A DNA stretch of 64,000 bases from an uncultured Ruminococcus sp. (GCA_904393835.1 CAJFNC010000008.1:99434-163433); one strand, 5' to 3'; shown: positions 26,228-35,132, numbered from the stretch's first letter. Numbers and translations are program-made. Notes: generated from the letters alone by a model not told the origin.

Positions 26228-28921
26228 TTATTTACCGACCTTTTTCTTTTTTATTATATACACATACACGCATACAAACACAAACGCCGCAAGGCAGATA
26301 ACGCTTGCCGTAAGTCCGACGGAAAATCCCTTGGGATAATACACAAGCCTTATGTCGTGAGTGCCGCTGCTGAGATTAAAGGCAACAAGTGAACCGCCCA
26401 CAGGGGTTATGTCAACCTTTTCGCCGTCAACGTACGCTGTCCAACCCTCTTCGTACGGAACAGAGGTGTAAAATAAACCGTCGTTTGTCACGTCGATTGT
26501 GCCCTGCATCTCGTTCTCGCTCAGCTTTGTTGTTTTCATTACGTCACGACTCAAAATTTCATAGCCCTGCTCGAACACGTCCTCGTTAAACAGATTTACA
26601 TATACTCTTGCGCTTCCGGACTGGTTTTGCTCAAGCTGAGAATATACTGAAATTTTGTCGCCCTTGTTAAAGTAACCTATGCAGGCAATATATGAACGCC
26701 CCATATCATAGCTTTTGGGCTGAGAAACGTCGTTTTGCATAACAGTTACGTTATCGCCTCCGTCAATGTCGGCGTACATCATATAGTAACCGTCCTCGGG
26801 CGCGGTGTAATTCCACTTTACGTACGGGGTTGCAGACGAATCAAGACAGCTCATCTGATACAAACCGTAATCGGTCTTTGTAACGCTGAATTTGCTGCCG
26901 TCAAAGTGTCCCTGAGAAACAACTTCAAGCGGAGTGTAAACCGACTCTTCTATTCCCGTTGCAAGCCTGAAAAACTCTGCCTGAGTGTCAAACGGGTTAA
27001 ACTGATCCTCATTGTCGTTTTCCTGCCACGAGGCAAGCTCACTTTTTGTCATAAATCCCATCGGGATGTAATGCTCATTTTTGAGCAGCTTTTGGTTGCC
27101 GGCAGAATACTGTTCCGAAAGATCATAAGTGTTGTTATAGCTGCCGTCGCGTGAAATGAGGTATTTGAGATTTAAAAACATATTCGCAACAGGTGAACTC
27201 TCGGCGTAGGTGTAGCGGTTGCCGCTCTTCCAGCCCATAAGACCGAAGTTTTCAAAGAACCTTGTCATATCCACGTTTGCCATTGAATTGAACATTGAAA
27301 GTCCGTTATATTTGTTAAGCGACGCGTCGTTGAGAGTTTGGGTGCTTGTCATCTCGGCGCGCCAAAGCTCGGAAGTGTTCTCCTCAAGGCTGTTCATATA
27401 ATCAATGGTCTGCTCGGTTATCGCCTCACCCCTCGGGTAATCTGCCGTACTTGTAACCGAAGTTGTTTTTACGCCGATATAAGCGGTGACGCCGCTTTCA
27501 CCGATTACAATGACCGCCAGCAGAATTGTAACCACCGTTTTGGGAACAATTCGTCTGGTGTACAGCAAAAGCACAACGCAGAACACAAACGCGATTATTG
27601 CGGTCGCCACAATTGTGTAGGTTTCCTGAGTACCGACAGCAAGCAGGATTATCAAAGCCGAGCCGAGAGCCGCAAGCAGTATATCCCAGCTTGTACTTAA
27701 ATCAATCATAGTAAACGCCCTGTATGCCATTACCACCAGCACAAAGCTTATAAGGTAGCTGAAACGGTAGGGAATCATATTTGTAAAATGGAAGCCGTGC
27801 CAGATGTAGTCGAGCTGTCTGATTACGCAGCTTATCATCATAAAGAACAAAAGGCAAACGTCCACAACTTTCTCTTTGACAGAGATTTTTTTGCAGGTCA
27901 AAAACAGTATTCCCAACACGATTGAGGCTGTTCCGCAGGCGATGTTCGGCAAAGCGTCCGCCTCTTTTGTTGCGGGAGAAATAAAGGTTATGAAGTTTGA
28001 AAGAATTTGTTTTAATGCTTCAAGCACACCCAAAAGGTCGTTGGTTGCGCCTATATTTATTGCAAACGTCGAGGGGAATGTACTGCCCGTGGCGTTGGTG
28101 TTTTGCAATCCGAAATATGCCGGCAAAAGGAAAAACGCCGTCATACCGATTGCAATAAGCGAAAATACGCCTGTTGTAACAAGCTTTTTAAAGAAGTTCT
28201 TTGCACCGTCCCACTTTACAATGCTGTAAGCAATAAATATCAAAAGCACAAAAATACAGGTGAACAATCCTATATAATAGTTTGTAAGCAGAGAAAGCGT
28301 CAGGGTTATTGTAAAGAGTCTGAACTTGTTTTCGGTGAGCAGTTTTACAATACCCAAGGCAACCAGCGGAGTTATGCAAACCGTGTCAAGCCAGATTGTG
28401 TTCCAGTAGTAGCCCATAAAAAATGCGCAGAATGAAAAACAGCAGCCGAAAAAGCAGAGCGAAACGTCGTTCTTTTTATAGACGCTGCGCAGAAAGATTG
28501 CCATAAACATACCCGCGCAGGCAACTTTGATTACTACCGAGAACATCAGAAATTCCCTGAGCCAATCGGACGGAATAAATACCGTAAAGAAGTTGAGCGG
28601 ACTTGCAAGATAATAAGACATCAGTGCAAAGTAATTTACACCGCCGCCCTGAGTCCACGACCAAAACAGCGATTCACCGTGCTTTAGTTTGTCCTGAAAA
28701 TCCACAAGGAACGGATAATACTGGTGCCAAAGGTCGGTTACAAGTATTTGCTGGTCGCCGAACGGAGAAACTTTCATAATCGCAAACGCCGTCGTCATCA
28801 GCACAAACGGCACCACAAACGCAAGGATAATAAAAATATTGTGGGACAAAAACGCCTTGAATTTTCCGCCTTTATGCTCAGCGGTCAAGGTCGGATTTTC
28901 CAACGCCTGAGTTTTGGGCAT
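26228..28921 (-). CDS. YfhO family membrane protein (probable lipid-linked glycosyltransferase)
   Basis: An 897-residue membrane protein. About twelve helices occupy residues ~28-480 with the YfhO signature regions (DLWHQYYPFLVDFQDKL, LFWSWTQGGGVNYFA, YYWNTIWLD). A ~330-residue extracytoplasmic beta domain and a last helix (~868-890) follow, with a basic end. In Bacillus subtilis YfhO works with CsbB (GT2) and a GtcA-type flippase to glycosylate lipoteichoic acid, probably as the outer-face transferase. Here the GT2 and a GtrA-domain gene are transcribed divergently right next to it, which supports the same job on an unknown wall polymer. ATG with GGAGG. Confidence 0.85.
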   Translation of the reverse strand: MPKTQALENPTLTAEHKGGKFKAFLSHNIFIILAFVVPFVLMTTAFAIMKVSPFGDQQILVTDLWHQYYPFLVDFQDKLKHGESLFWSWTQGGGVNYFALMSYYLASPLNFFTVFIPSDWLREFLMFSVVIKVACAGMFMAIFLRSVYKKNDVSLCFFGCCFSFCAFFMGYYWNTIWLDTVCITPLVALGIVKLLTENKFRLFTITLTLSLLTNYYIGLFTCIFVLLIFIAYSIVKWDGAKNFFKKLVTTGVFSLIAIGMTAFFLLPAYFGLQNTNATGSTFPSTFAINIGATNDLLGVLEALKQILSNFITFISPATKEADALPNIACGTASIVLGILFLTCKKISVKEKVVDVCLLFFMMISCVIRQLDYIWHGFHFTNMIPYRFSYLISFVLVVMAYRAFTMIDLSTSWDILLAALGSALIILLAVGTQETYTIVATAIIAFVFCVVLLLYTRRIVPKTVVTILLAVIVIGESGVTAYIGVKTTSVTSTADYPRGEAITEQTIDYMNSLEENTSELWRAEMTSTQTLNDASLNKYNGLSMFNSMANVDMTRFFENFGLMGWKSGNRYTYAESSPVANMFLNLKYLISRDGSYNNTYDLSEQYSAGNQKLLKNEHYIPMGFMTKSELASWQENDNEDQFNPFDTQAEFFRLATGIEESVYTPLEVVSQGHFDGSKFSVTKTDYGLYQMSCLDSSATPYVKWNYTAPEDGYYMMYADIDGGDNVTVMQNDVSQPKSYDMGRSYIACIGYFNKGDKISVYSQLEQNQSGSARVYVNLFNEDVFEQGYEILSRDVMKTTKLSENEMQGTIDVTNDGLFYTSVPYEEGWTAYVDGEKVDITPVGGSLVAFNLSSGTHDIRLVYYPKGFSVGLTASVICLAAFVFVCVYVYIIKKKKVGK

Positions 28922-29076
28922 AGTTTTACCTCCAAAATCTTATAAAATATGATATAGCTGTATTTTGCAACCTAAGTGATTGCTTAACCATTATATTTTA
29001 ACACGTTTTTATGTTTGCGTAAATAAAAAAATTGCAAAAAAACAAATTAATTATAAAGAAATATATAAAAAATAAA

Positions 29077-29105
29077 TAGACAACATCAATTACCTTTGTT
29101 ATAAT
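29077..29105 (+). promoter_or_regulatory. Promoter of the GT2 gene
   Basis: TAGACA at 29077-29082, a 17-base spacer and TATAAT at 29100-29105, just before GGGTGATTAT and the ATG. Confidence 0.65.
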
Positions 29106-29127
29106 AAGTAAATAAAAGGGTGATTAT

Positions 29128-30102
29128 ATGAAAACCATTGACATTATTGTTCCCTGCTATAACGAAGAAGAGGGACTGGAGTACTTTGTCAGAGAAACAA
29201 ACAAAGCAATTGACACTCTGCCCGACTACTCATTTCGATATATTCTTATCAACGACGGAAGTCGTGACAAAACATATTTAATAATGAAAAAGCTTGCAAA
29301 ACAGTTTTCAAATATCAAGTACATTTCCTTTTCAAGAAATTTCGGCAAGGAAGCCGCTATGTACGCGGGGCTTCAGCACGCCTGCGCCGACTACGTTGTC
29401 GTAATGGACGCCGACTTGCAGCATCCGCCCGAAGTTTTTCCGCAGATGATTGAAGCGCTTGAGAAAGAGGGCTATGACTGCTGCGCCACCAAACGTGACG
29501 AACGCGAGGGCGAAGGACTGTTCAGAGGATTGTTTTCAAAACTTTTCTTTAAGCTTTCAAACAAGCTCACCGACGTTAAAAACCCCTACGGCGCAATGGA
29601 TTACCGTATGATGACTCAACAAATGGTACAGGCAATACTCGAGCTCAGCGAAGTACAGCGTTTTTCCAAGGGAATTTTTTCGTGGGTCGGTTTTAACACA
29701 AAATGGATTTCGTTTAAAACGGTCGAACGCCGTATGGGTACCACAAAATGGAAATTTTCAAGCCTGTTCAAATACGCAATTGACGGCATTACCTGCTTTT
29801 CGGTAGCTCCGCTGCGCTTTACCGCCATAATGGGCGCCGTGATATTTTTTATTTCACTGATCTACATTATAATAACGCTCATTCAAACCTTGTTTTTCGG
29901 AATAACCACTCCGGGTTATGTAACCACTTTGTGCGCAGTATTATTTTTGGGCGGTCTTACCGAAATGTCCATCGGTATTCTGGGTGAATACATCGGAAGA
30001 ATTTATATGGAAACAAAAGACAGGCCTATTTACATAACAAAATTTTCTAACTTTGAAGAAGAAAACAACAAAGAAAAAGATAAAGAAAAGGACGAAAAGT
30101 AA
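29128..30102 (+). CDS. Family 2 glycosyltransferase, CsbB/GtrB type
   Basis: A 324-residue enzyme predicted to load a sugar from a nucleotide donor onto undecaprenyl phosphate at the inner membrane face. Residues 1-230 are the GT-A domain (VPCYNEEEGL, INDGSRDKT, VMDADLQHPPE with the DxD-type metal site). Two C-terminal helices lie at ~232-262 and ~270-300, then a charged Lys/Glu tail. This is the GtrB/CsbB/YkcC architecture. It is followed by the GtrA-fusion gene and is divergent from the YfhO gene, the three parts of a known membrane glycosylation route. Sugar and acceptor unknown. Confidence 0.9.
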   Translation: MKTIDIIVPCYNEEEGLEYFVRETNKAIDTLPDYSFRYILINDGSRDKTYLIMKKLAKQFSNIKYISFSRNFGKEAAMYAGLQHACADYVVVMDADLQHPPEVFPQMIEALEKEGYDCCATKRDEREGEGLFRGLFSKLFFKLSNKLTDVKNPYGAMDYRMMTQQMVQAILELSEVQRFSKGIFSWVGFNTKWISFKTVERRMGTTKWKFSSLFKYAIDGITCFSVAPLRFTAIMGAVIFFISLIYIIITLIQTLFFGITTPGYVTTLCAVLFLGGLTEMSIGILGEYIGRIYMETKDRPIYITKFSNFEEENNKEKDKEKDEK

Positions 30103-30230
30103 TTTTCGTCATTTTCTTTGCTTAAAATTCCGCTGCTTATTTAAACTAAATTCATCGCAGATTTTTTATTATTTTTCACGTTAATCGATGTTATTTTTAA
30201 CATTTATAAATATACAAAAAGGAGAATTTT

Positions 30231-31547
30231 ATGAACACAAACACAAAAACTATCGGTACGCCGTTTGCCATAATACTTACGGCGATTTTGCTTGTTGTTT
30301 CCTGCGTAGCTTCGTTGATTGCCGTTTCAATTTTCGACAACAGCTCCGCAAAAAACACTCAGGATACGCTTGCAAATGCTCAGAACGTCCTCACGGAATA
30401 CAACACAAGCTATTCCGGTATGTACTTCGAGTTTACAAACGACGTCTATTTAAAAACGGATTACATTGCAAAAGCCTACACGGACAAGTCGCAGCTTGAA
30501 TCAATGGCAAAGGCTTTCTCGCTTGATTCAGTCAAGGTAACAGACTCCGAAGGTAAAATTGTTGCCGCTTATCCCGATTCGGACACAGGCAAAAACATCT
30601 CCGACAACAAACAAACCGCCGAGTTTAAAAAGGTTTTAAAGGGAATATCGTACAAGCTTATGAGCACCCCTCAGCCTGTTGAAAACTCAGACGAATACAC
30701 ACTTCTTGCGTCTATGCCGCGTCCCGACAACGCGGGCATTGTAATTATCGGTCTCACAACCGACGAATACGCAAAGGTTACGGGAAGCGAGCTTGCCGAA
30801 GAGTGCGGCGACAACATAATTGTTGCAAACAAAGGCAATATTGTTTCTTCAACAGTCGGCAATGCAAACGCGTCAACTCTCAAGGATTTGGGACTTAATA
30901 CGGACAAACTGTCGGGCGAGTGCCAAATTACAATCGACGGCAAAAAAGTAAACGCTTATACCGTGCAGGCAGGCAACCTTACTGCACTTTGCGTTGAACA
31001 GCAGTCGTCAAACACAGGCGAAATAATTGCAATTATTGTCATTAACTTGATTTTAATTGCTTTGGGTGTTATACTTTTTATGTTGGGCGGAAAGTTTTCG
31101 GATTTCTGCGCAAAGTTTTTTGACATTAAGTTTTGGAAGTTTATCTTAGTCGGCATTGTCAACACAGTTATAGGTATGGGACTTCAATTTGTGTTCTTTA
31201 ACCTTTTCCGGTGGAGCGAATGGATATCGTCAATTGTCGGCTATATTATAGGAAGCGTAGTAAGCTACTTCCTCAACAAGCACTTTACATTTAAAAATAA
31301 GGAAAAGGGCTTCAAGCCTATTCTTAAATTTGCCTTAAACATTGCGGTTTGCTACGGCCTTGCTTACGGAATTGCCATTCCGTTAATCAAGTGGCTCTGC
31401 GTTGCGAACCAAATTACAATGTTCGGTATGAGCATTAATTCCTTTGCGGGCAACGCTTCAATGCTTGCAGGCTCGGTGCTTTTTGTTGCGTTCAATTACA
31501 TCGGCCAAAGATTTTTCGCATTTAAAGAGAAAAAGTCGGATAATTAA
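30231..31547 (+). CDS. Cache-like sensor domain fused to a GtrA-type flippase domain
   Basis: A 438-residue membrane protein with an unusual layout. TM1 is at ~12-34. Residues ~35-262 form an extracytoplasmic domain that looks like the Cache/PAS-like sensors of chemoreceptors (VKVTDSEGKIVAAYPDSDTG, ASMPRPDNAGIVIIGLTTDE, IIVANKGNIVSS). TM2 is at ~265-286. Residues ~300-432 are a four-helix GtrA domain (FWKFILVGIVNTVIG, VSYFLNKHFTF, NYIGQRFFAFK). GtrA proteins flip lipid-linked sugars made by GtrB-type GT2 enzymes. The gene lies 128 bases after such an enzyme. AAAGGAG precedes the ATG. The sensor assignment is by pattern only. Confidence 0.78.
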   Translation: MNTNTKTIGTPFAIILTAILLVVSCVASLIAVSIFDNSSAKNTQDTLANAQNVLTEYNTSYSGMYFEFTNDVYLKTDYIAKAYTDKSQLESMAKAFSLDSVKVTDSEGKIVAAYPDSDTGKNISDNKQTAEFKKVLKGISYKLMSTPQPVENSDEYTLLASMPRPDNAGIVIIGLTTDEYAKVTGSELAEECGDNIIVANKGNIVSSTVGNANASTLKDLGLNTDKLSGECQITIDGKKVNAYTVQAGNLTALCVEQQSSNTGEIIAIIVINLILIALGVILFMLGGKFSDFCAKFFDIKFWKFILVGIVNTVIGMGLQFVFFNLFRWSEWISSIVGYIIGSVVSYFLNKHFTFKNKEKGFKPILKFALNIAVCYGLAYGIAIPLIKWLCVANQITMFGMSINSFAGNASMLAGSVLFVAFNYIGQRFFAFKEKKSDN

Positions 31548-31578
31548 ATAAATATTCGGCGGTACAAGGAGACAAGGT

Positions 31579-32052
31579 ATGATTAGTTTAATGTTTTTTG
31601 CCCTCTTGTTTTCGGGCGTGGAATTTTACCTGATGATGGTTTCTTTTGTCCTGATGCTGCTGCAAATCGTCGCCGGCTGGCTTATTTTTAAAAAGGCGGG
31701 CATTGCGGGCTGGAAAAGCATAATCCCGATTTACAATGATTACAATATGTTTAAAATCGCGTGGAGCGCAAAGTTTTTTTGGATAACGCTTTTGTTTTCG
31801 GCACTGTACAGCCTGTGCGGATATCTGTCAAATTCCGCCGATATTCTGCTGTCGCCCGTGTGGTCGTGGATTTTCATCATATTGTGTATTGTGTTAGGAT
31901 TTATCTGCTTACTTTTGCAGTTTTTGTTTTGCAGAAAACTTGCTTTTTCGTTTGGAAAAGGTATAATCTTCACTCTGGGTCTGTTTCTGTTCTACCCGCT
32001 GTTCCTCATATTTTTGGGATTCGGCTCTTCCGTTTACCACAAAAGGATTTAA
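31579..32052 (+). CDS. DUF5684 family membrane protein
   Basis: A 157-residue membrane protein with four predicted helices. The segment FKKAGIAGWKSIIPIYNDYN is the hallmark of the DUF5684 group (often written KAGxxGWxxIIPxYN), which also appears as a membrane module in signal-peptidase-associated and other proteins. It follows the sensor-GtrA gene by 31 bases, with AAGGAG upstream, so it is probably the last gene of the glycosylation operon. Function unknown. Confidence 0.75.
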   Translation: MISLMFFALLFSGVEFYLMMVSFVLMLLQIVAGWLIFKKAGIAGWKSIIPIYNDYNMFKIAWSAKFFWITLLFSALYSLCGYLSNSADILLSPVWSWIFIILCIVLGFICLLLQFLFCRKLAFSFGKGIIFTLGLFLFYPLFLIFLGFGSSVYHKRI

Positions 32053-32090
32053 AATAATGTCAAGCGTCAGTTAATCCCGGATTATAATTA

Positions 32091-32136
32091 AAAAACACCT
32101 CCCGTCCGAATTCACGGTACGGGAGGTGTTTTTGGT
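32091..32136. terminator. Bidirectional terminator between the DUF5684 gene and the dockerin protein gene
   Basis: AAAAACACCTCCCGT and ACGGGAGGTGTTTTT form a perfect 15-base stem. Confidence 0.92.
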
Positions 32137-32164
32137 TTTTAATATTTTTCTTAACGCCGCAGTT

Positions 32165-33019
32165 TTAGATTGCTGAGTTATCTTTGTATATGTCAGCATA
32201 GTATATGTAGTTTGTGCTTTCGGTAACGGGAGAATAATACTCAATGTCGTAACCGATTGCAGAGTAATTGTTTTTAAAGTAGGTAATTTTACTGCCGGTA
32301 TATTCAATACCTGTGCCGTCAGCCGATTTTATGTCCGCAAGATTCTTTTGGTAGTTTGTCACTGTGTTTATGTTGCCCGTCAAATTAATTCCTGCTGCAA
32401 AACGCTGTGCCGTTGTAAGCTGTATTGCTCCTGCAAGATATTTTTGAATATATGTTATATCACTAATGTCAAACACACCACTGTTGTCAACGTCACCCGC
32501 AACGGTTACATTGCCGCAAAGTTTGTTAAAAAGATTTCTCATATCAATGTAAGCTTTGTTGATCTCTTCCTCATCACCGCCATTGTACACCTTTTGAGCA
32601 TTTTCGTAAACACTCTTGATTTCTTCCGATGTTTCGGCAGAATAGTAAGAAGTATCATCGTAATCACACTTCATTTCGTCAAGCATAAACTTCAATTCCT
32701 GCGCATCAACATACATTTGACTTTTACAAGTATTGAGCAAATCCTCAGCCTGAGCAATCTGCTCAGCGGTTGTGTAGGATTCAACCTCGTCTCTCACCTT
32801 TGCAACTGCGTTGATCATTCTTTCGCTCGAAGCCTGAGAATAATTCGGAACCTCTGACGGAGTCATCATAAATCTGTAAATATAGATAAGTTCCATATTG
32901 TCTGCAAGCTCTGTGAGCTCTGTTTTTTGCTGTTCAATGTCTTGTTCTGCCGCAAATGCGGGTATTGCAGAGCATACTCCCATTATTACCGCCAGCGACG
33001 CAGCTATTAACTTTTTCAT
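32165..33019 (-). CDS. Secreted dockerin-like protein
   Basis: A 284-residue exported protein. Residues 1-24 are a signal peptide (AFAA-E). Residues ~25-170 are an all-helical region resembling FIVAR-type spacers of surface proteins. Residues ~174-230 look like a type I dockerin: GDVDNSGVFDISDITYIQKY is a good first calcium loop and helix, but the second repeat (GINLTGNINTVTNYQKNL) has lost most calcium-ligand Asp residues. The last ~55 residues are beta-rich and Tyr-rich. It may attach to a cohesin scaffold through one functional half, or the module may have another role. No scaffoldin or cohesin is visible in the window. Confidence 0.72.
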   Translation of the reverse strand: MKKLIAASLAVIMGVCSAIPAFAAEQDIEQQKTELTELADNMELIYIYRFMMTPSEVPNYSQASSERMINAVAKVRDEVESYTTAEQIAQAEDLLNTCKSQMYVDAQELKFMLDEMKCDYDDTSYYSAETSEEIKSVYENAQKVYNGGDEEEINKAYIDMRNLFNKLCGNVTVAGDVDNSGVFDISDITYIQKYLAGAIQLTTAQRFAAGINLTGNINTVTNYQKNLADIKSADGTGIEYTGSKITYFKNNYSAIGYDIEYYSPVTESTNYIYYADIYKDNSAI

Positions 33020-33178
33020 AAAAATCCTCTTTTCTCAATAATAAATATATCTATATTGATATATTTATGGTAACACTTTTATTTGTAAATGTCAATAATT
33101 TACTCTGACCATAAAATTTTATAATTATTTTTGCAGAAAAAGATAATATATTTCCTCTTATATTTTTATATAAAAATG

Positions 33179-33212
33179 AAAAACGAGCCTGTGTGTCAGG
33201 CTCGTTTTTCGG
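33179..33212 (-). terminator. Terminator downstream of the Usp-like gene
   Basis: AAAAACGAGCCTG and CAGGCTCGTTTTT form a stem about 160 bases after the Usp-like stop codon. Confidence 0.75.
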
Positions 33213-33311
33213 GAGAGAGTATATTTAAGAAGAAAGAATTTACAAACTTTCGTAGCTGTCTGTAAGTTTTATCATGAAAAAAAGATTAAAAATATTATAT
33301 TAAGGAGAAAA

Positions 33312-33431
33312 ATGATAAAATTGAAAGTATTAAGAAACTTTTGTATTGTTGGTAATAGGTGTATTTACATTATGAATACTGTCTGCACAAATCCATACTG
33401 TAAACCATATTGTTTTTCGCAACCATTGTAA
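33312..33431 (+). CDS. Candidate 39-residue Cys-rich small protein
   Basis: An open frame of 39 codons has a strong AAGGAG five bases before its ATG. The product is basic and Cys-rich (Cys at 11, 17, 25, 30, 34; NPYCKPYC near the end). It overlaps the 3' end of the Usp-like gene on the other strand by about 60 bases. A 9-codon frame (MKKRLKILY) ends just before it. There is no homology evidence, so it may be chance. Confidence 0.3.
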   Translation: MIKLKVLRNFCIVGNRCIYIMNTVCTNPYCKPYCFSQPL

Positions 33432-33783
33432 TTGCCGTTGACGGCGCGTATTTATTAAACATAACAAGGAAGCTGGTGTCACCTCCGTCATGCATTCCGG
33501 TCACAATACGCTGTACGTTATTTTCTTTTACAAAGTCAGCCGCTGCTTTCGGCGGGTCGGTGTGGAACAATACCGTCATATCGGCGCCTGCCTCTTTAGC
33601 AACCAGGTTTAAGTATTCTATTTGGTCGCTGACAACTGCATAGTTGCTTGTCGGCTTTAATATGCTCAGCACTCTGAGCTCACAGCCGCAGTCATCGGCA
33701 ATTTGTTTTGCAGTTTTAATAATCCTGTCGCAGTCGTATTGGTCTGTCACACAGGCAAGTACCGACGACTTATGGGTTTTCAT
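33370..33783 (-). CDS. Universal stress protein-like (UspA fold)
   Basis: A 137-residue cytosolic protein that looks like one UspA-type alpha/beta domain: SSVLACVTDQYDCDRIIKTA at the first strand and helix, CELRVLSILKP second strand, DMTVLFHTDPP, and VQRIVTGMHDGG where the ATP-binding G-x2-G-x9-G loop would lie. The loop is not a clean match, so nucleotide binding is uncertain. The start is ATG at 33783, with AAAGGAGGTGACACG in front; the frame runs 20 codons further without support. Monocistronic, upstream of and divergent from rplM. Confidence 0.68.
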   Translation of the reverse strand: MKTHKSSVLACVTDQYDCDRIIKTAKQIADDCGCELRVLSILKPTSNYAVVSDQIEYLNLVAKEAGADMTVLFHTDPPKAAADFVKENNVQRIVTGMHDGGDTSFLVMFNKYAPSTAITMVAKNNMVYSMDLCRQYS

Positions 33784-33991
33784 TATCGTGTCACCTCCTT
33801 TTGTTATTGTGGCTATATAATACACCCCGTTTTTGAATAACAAATATTGAAACTGTGAATTATTGGTGAAAAGTGCGTGTTTTTTTTAATCATAATTCAA
33901 AAATCACTCACGAGTATTTATGAGTATAAACGAGATTTTTTAAGTATTTTAAAGATTGCTTGGGCGTAAATTAATTTTTTTCAAAAAAGTG

Positions 33992-34020
33992 TTGACTTTG
34001 CCCATAATATGTATTATAAT
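33992..34020 (+). promoter_or_regulatory. Promoter of rplM-rpsI
   Basis: TTGACT at 33992-33997, exactly 17 bases, TATAAT at 34015-34020; near-perfect consensus as expected for a ribosomal protein operon. The leader is only about 30 bases, with no room for an L13 leader structure. Confidence 0.85.
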
Positions 34021-34056
34021 CATATTCGCACGAATCAAAACAAGGAGGATTTTGTT

Positions 34057-34485
34057 ATGTCAACTTTTATGGCTAAGAAAAACGAAGTTGAACGCAGCTG
34101 GTATGTAATTGACGCAGCAGGCAAACCTCTCGGCAGAGTTGCAGCACAGGCAGCTACTCTTTTAAGAGGTAAAAACAAGGCTACATTTACACCAAACGTT
34201 GACTGCGGCGACCACGTAATCATTATCAATTGTAAGGACGCCGTTCTCACAGGCAACAAACTTATGCAGAAAAAATGGCAGCGCCACACAGGCTATATCG
34301 GCCATCTCAAAGAAACACGTTACGATACTCTTATGGCAACAAGACCTACAAAGGCTATGGAGCTTGCCGTTAAGGGTATGCTTCCCAAGAACACACTCGG
34401 CAGAGCTGCTCTTTTGAGATTGAGACTCTTTGAGGGTGCAGAACACAATCATCAGGCTCAGAAGCCCGAAATGATTGAATCATAA
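34057..34485 (+). CDS. rplM: 50S ribosomal protein L13
   Basis: A 142-residue ribosomal protein binding 23S rRNA early in 50S assembly; the length is standard. Conserved parts: [44 protein letters not shown] and MLPKNTLGR. The start is ATG at 34057, with AAGGAGGA nine bases upstream; the frame is open further up but runs into the promoter. It forms the usual rplM-rpsI pair, 16 bases apart. Confidence 0.98.
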   Translation: MSTFMAKKNEVERSWYVIDAAGKPLGRVAAQAATLLRGKNKATFTPNVDCGDHVIIINCKDAVLTGNKLMQKKWQRHTGYIGHLKETRYDTLMATRPTKAMELAVKGMLPKNTLGRAALLRLRLFEGAEHNHQAQKPEMIES

Positions 34486-34501
34486 GAAGGAGGCAAAAAG
34501 T

Positions 34502-34903
34502 ATGTACGATAAGACACCTTATTTTTACGGTACAGGCAGAAGAAAAAGCTCTGTTGCCAGAGTAAGACTTTACCAGGGCACAGGCAAAATTACAATCAAC
34601 GACCGTGACATCGACGATTACTTCGGTCTTGAAACACTCAAGCTCATCGTTAGACAGCCTTTGGCTCTTACTGAAACAGACGAAAAGTTTGACGTAGTTT
34701 GCAGAGTTTCGGGCGGCGGCGTAACAGGTCAGGCAGGCGCAATCCGTCACGGCATTTCAAGAGCACTTCTTCAGTATGACACAGAGAACCTCCGTGGCAA
34801 ACTCAAGAAGGCAGGTTTCCTCACACGTGACCCGAGAATGAAAGAGCGTAAGAAGTACGGTCTCAAGGCCGCTCGTCGCGCGCCGCAGTTCTCAAAGAGA
34901 TAA
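34502..34903 (+). CDS. rpsI: 30S ribosomal protein S9
   Basis: A 133-residue S9, whose C-terminal tail reaches the P-site t[36 protein letters not shown] and the terminal basic tail ending FSKR are all intact. The start is ATG at 34502, with AAGGAGG upstream. A 20-base piece of its 3' end is repeated 162 bases downstream. Confidence 0.98.
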   Translation: MYDKTPYFYGTGRRKSSVARVRLYQGTGKITINDRDIDDYFGLETLKLIVRQPLALTETDEKFDVVCRVSGGGVTGQAGAIRHGISRALLQYDTENLRGKLKKAGFLTRDPRMKERKKYGLKAARRAPQFSKR

Positions 34904-34905
34904 CT
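34886..34905 (+). repeat. Direct repeat, first copy (3' end of rpsI)
   Basis: The 20 bases cagttctcaaagagataact, including the rpsI stop codon, recur identically at 35048-35067. Confidence 0.85.
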
Positions 34906-34916
34906 CTTTACAACTT

Positions 34917-34947
34917 ACAGCTTCGCTTACGCGGGGCTGTTTTTTGT
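34917..34947 (+). terminator. Terminator of rplM-rpsI
   Basis: ACAGCTTCGC and GCGGGGCTGT pair (two G-T pairs) with a TTAC loop, followed by six Ts. Confidence 0.75.
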
Positions 34948-35047
34948 TGCAGATACATATGCTTCTTTGCTCCTGCGGGTCCTCGCGGCGGTGCCGCTGC
35001 GGTTGCTGCTACAAATATGCCACCGGCATATTTTCTTTACGCTGCAA

Positions 35048-35067
35048 CAGTTCTCAAAGAGATAACT
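35048..35067 (+). repeat. Direct repeat, second copy (downstream of rpsI)
   Basis: A 20-base perfect copy of the rpsI 3' end, within non-coding sequence between the rpsI terminator and the sirtuin terminator. Confidence 0.85.
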
Positions 35068-35104
35068 TTATTTTCTTTATTATATTACATATTTTGCAAC
35101 GCAA

Positions 35105-35132
35105 AAAGCACCGCCGAAACGGTGCTTTAATT
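35105..35132 (-). terminator. Terminator of the trp-sirtuin operon
   Basis: AAAGCACCG at 35105-35113 pairs with CGGTGCTTT at 35120-35128, right after the sirtuin stop; on the minus strand it continues TTTTTGC. Confidence 0.8.

Noticed and set aside
34904..35047. A tRNA or small RNA gene in the GC-rich stretch after rpsI
   Set aside because: I could not fold it into a cloverleaf or see a B-box; it appears to be terminator plus unassigned sequence.
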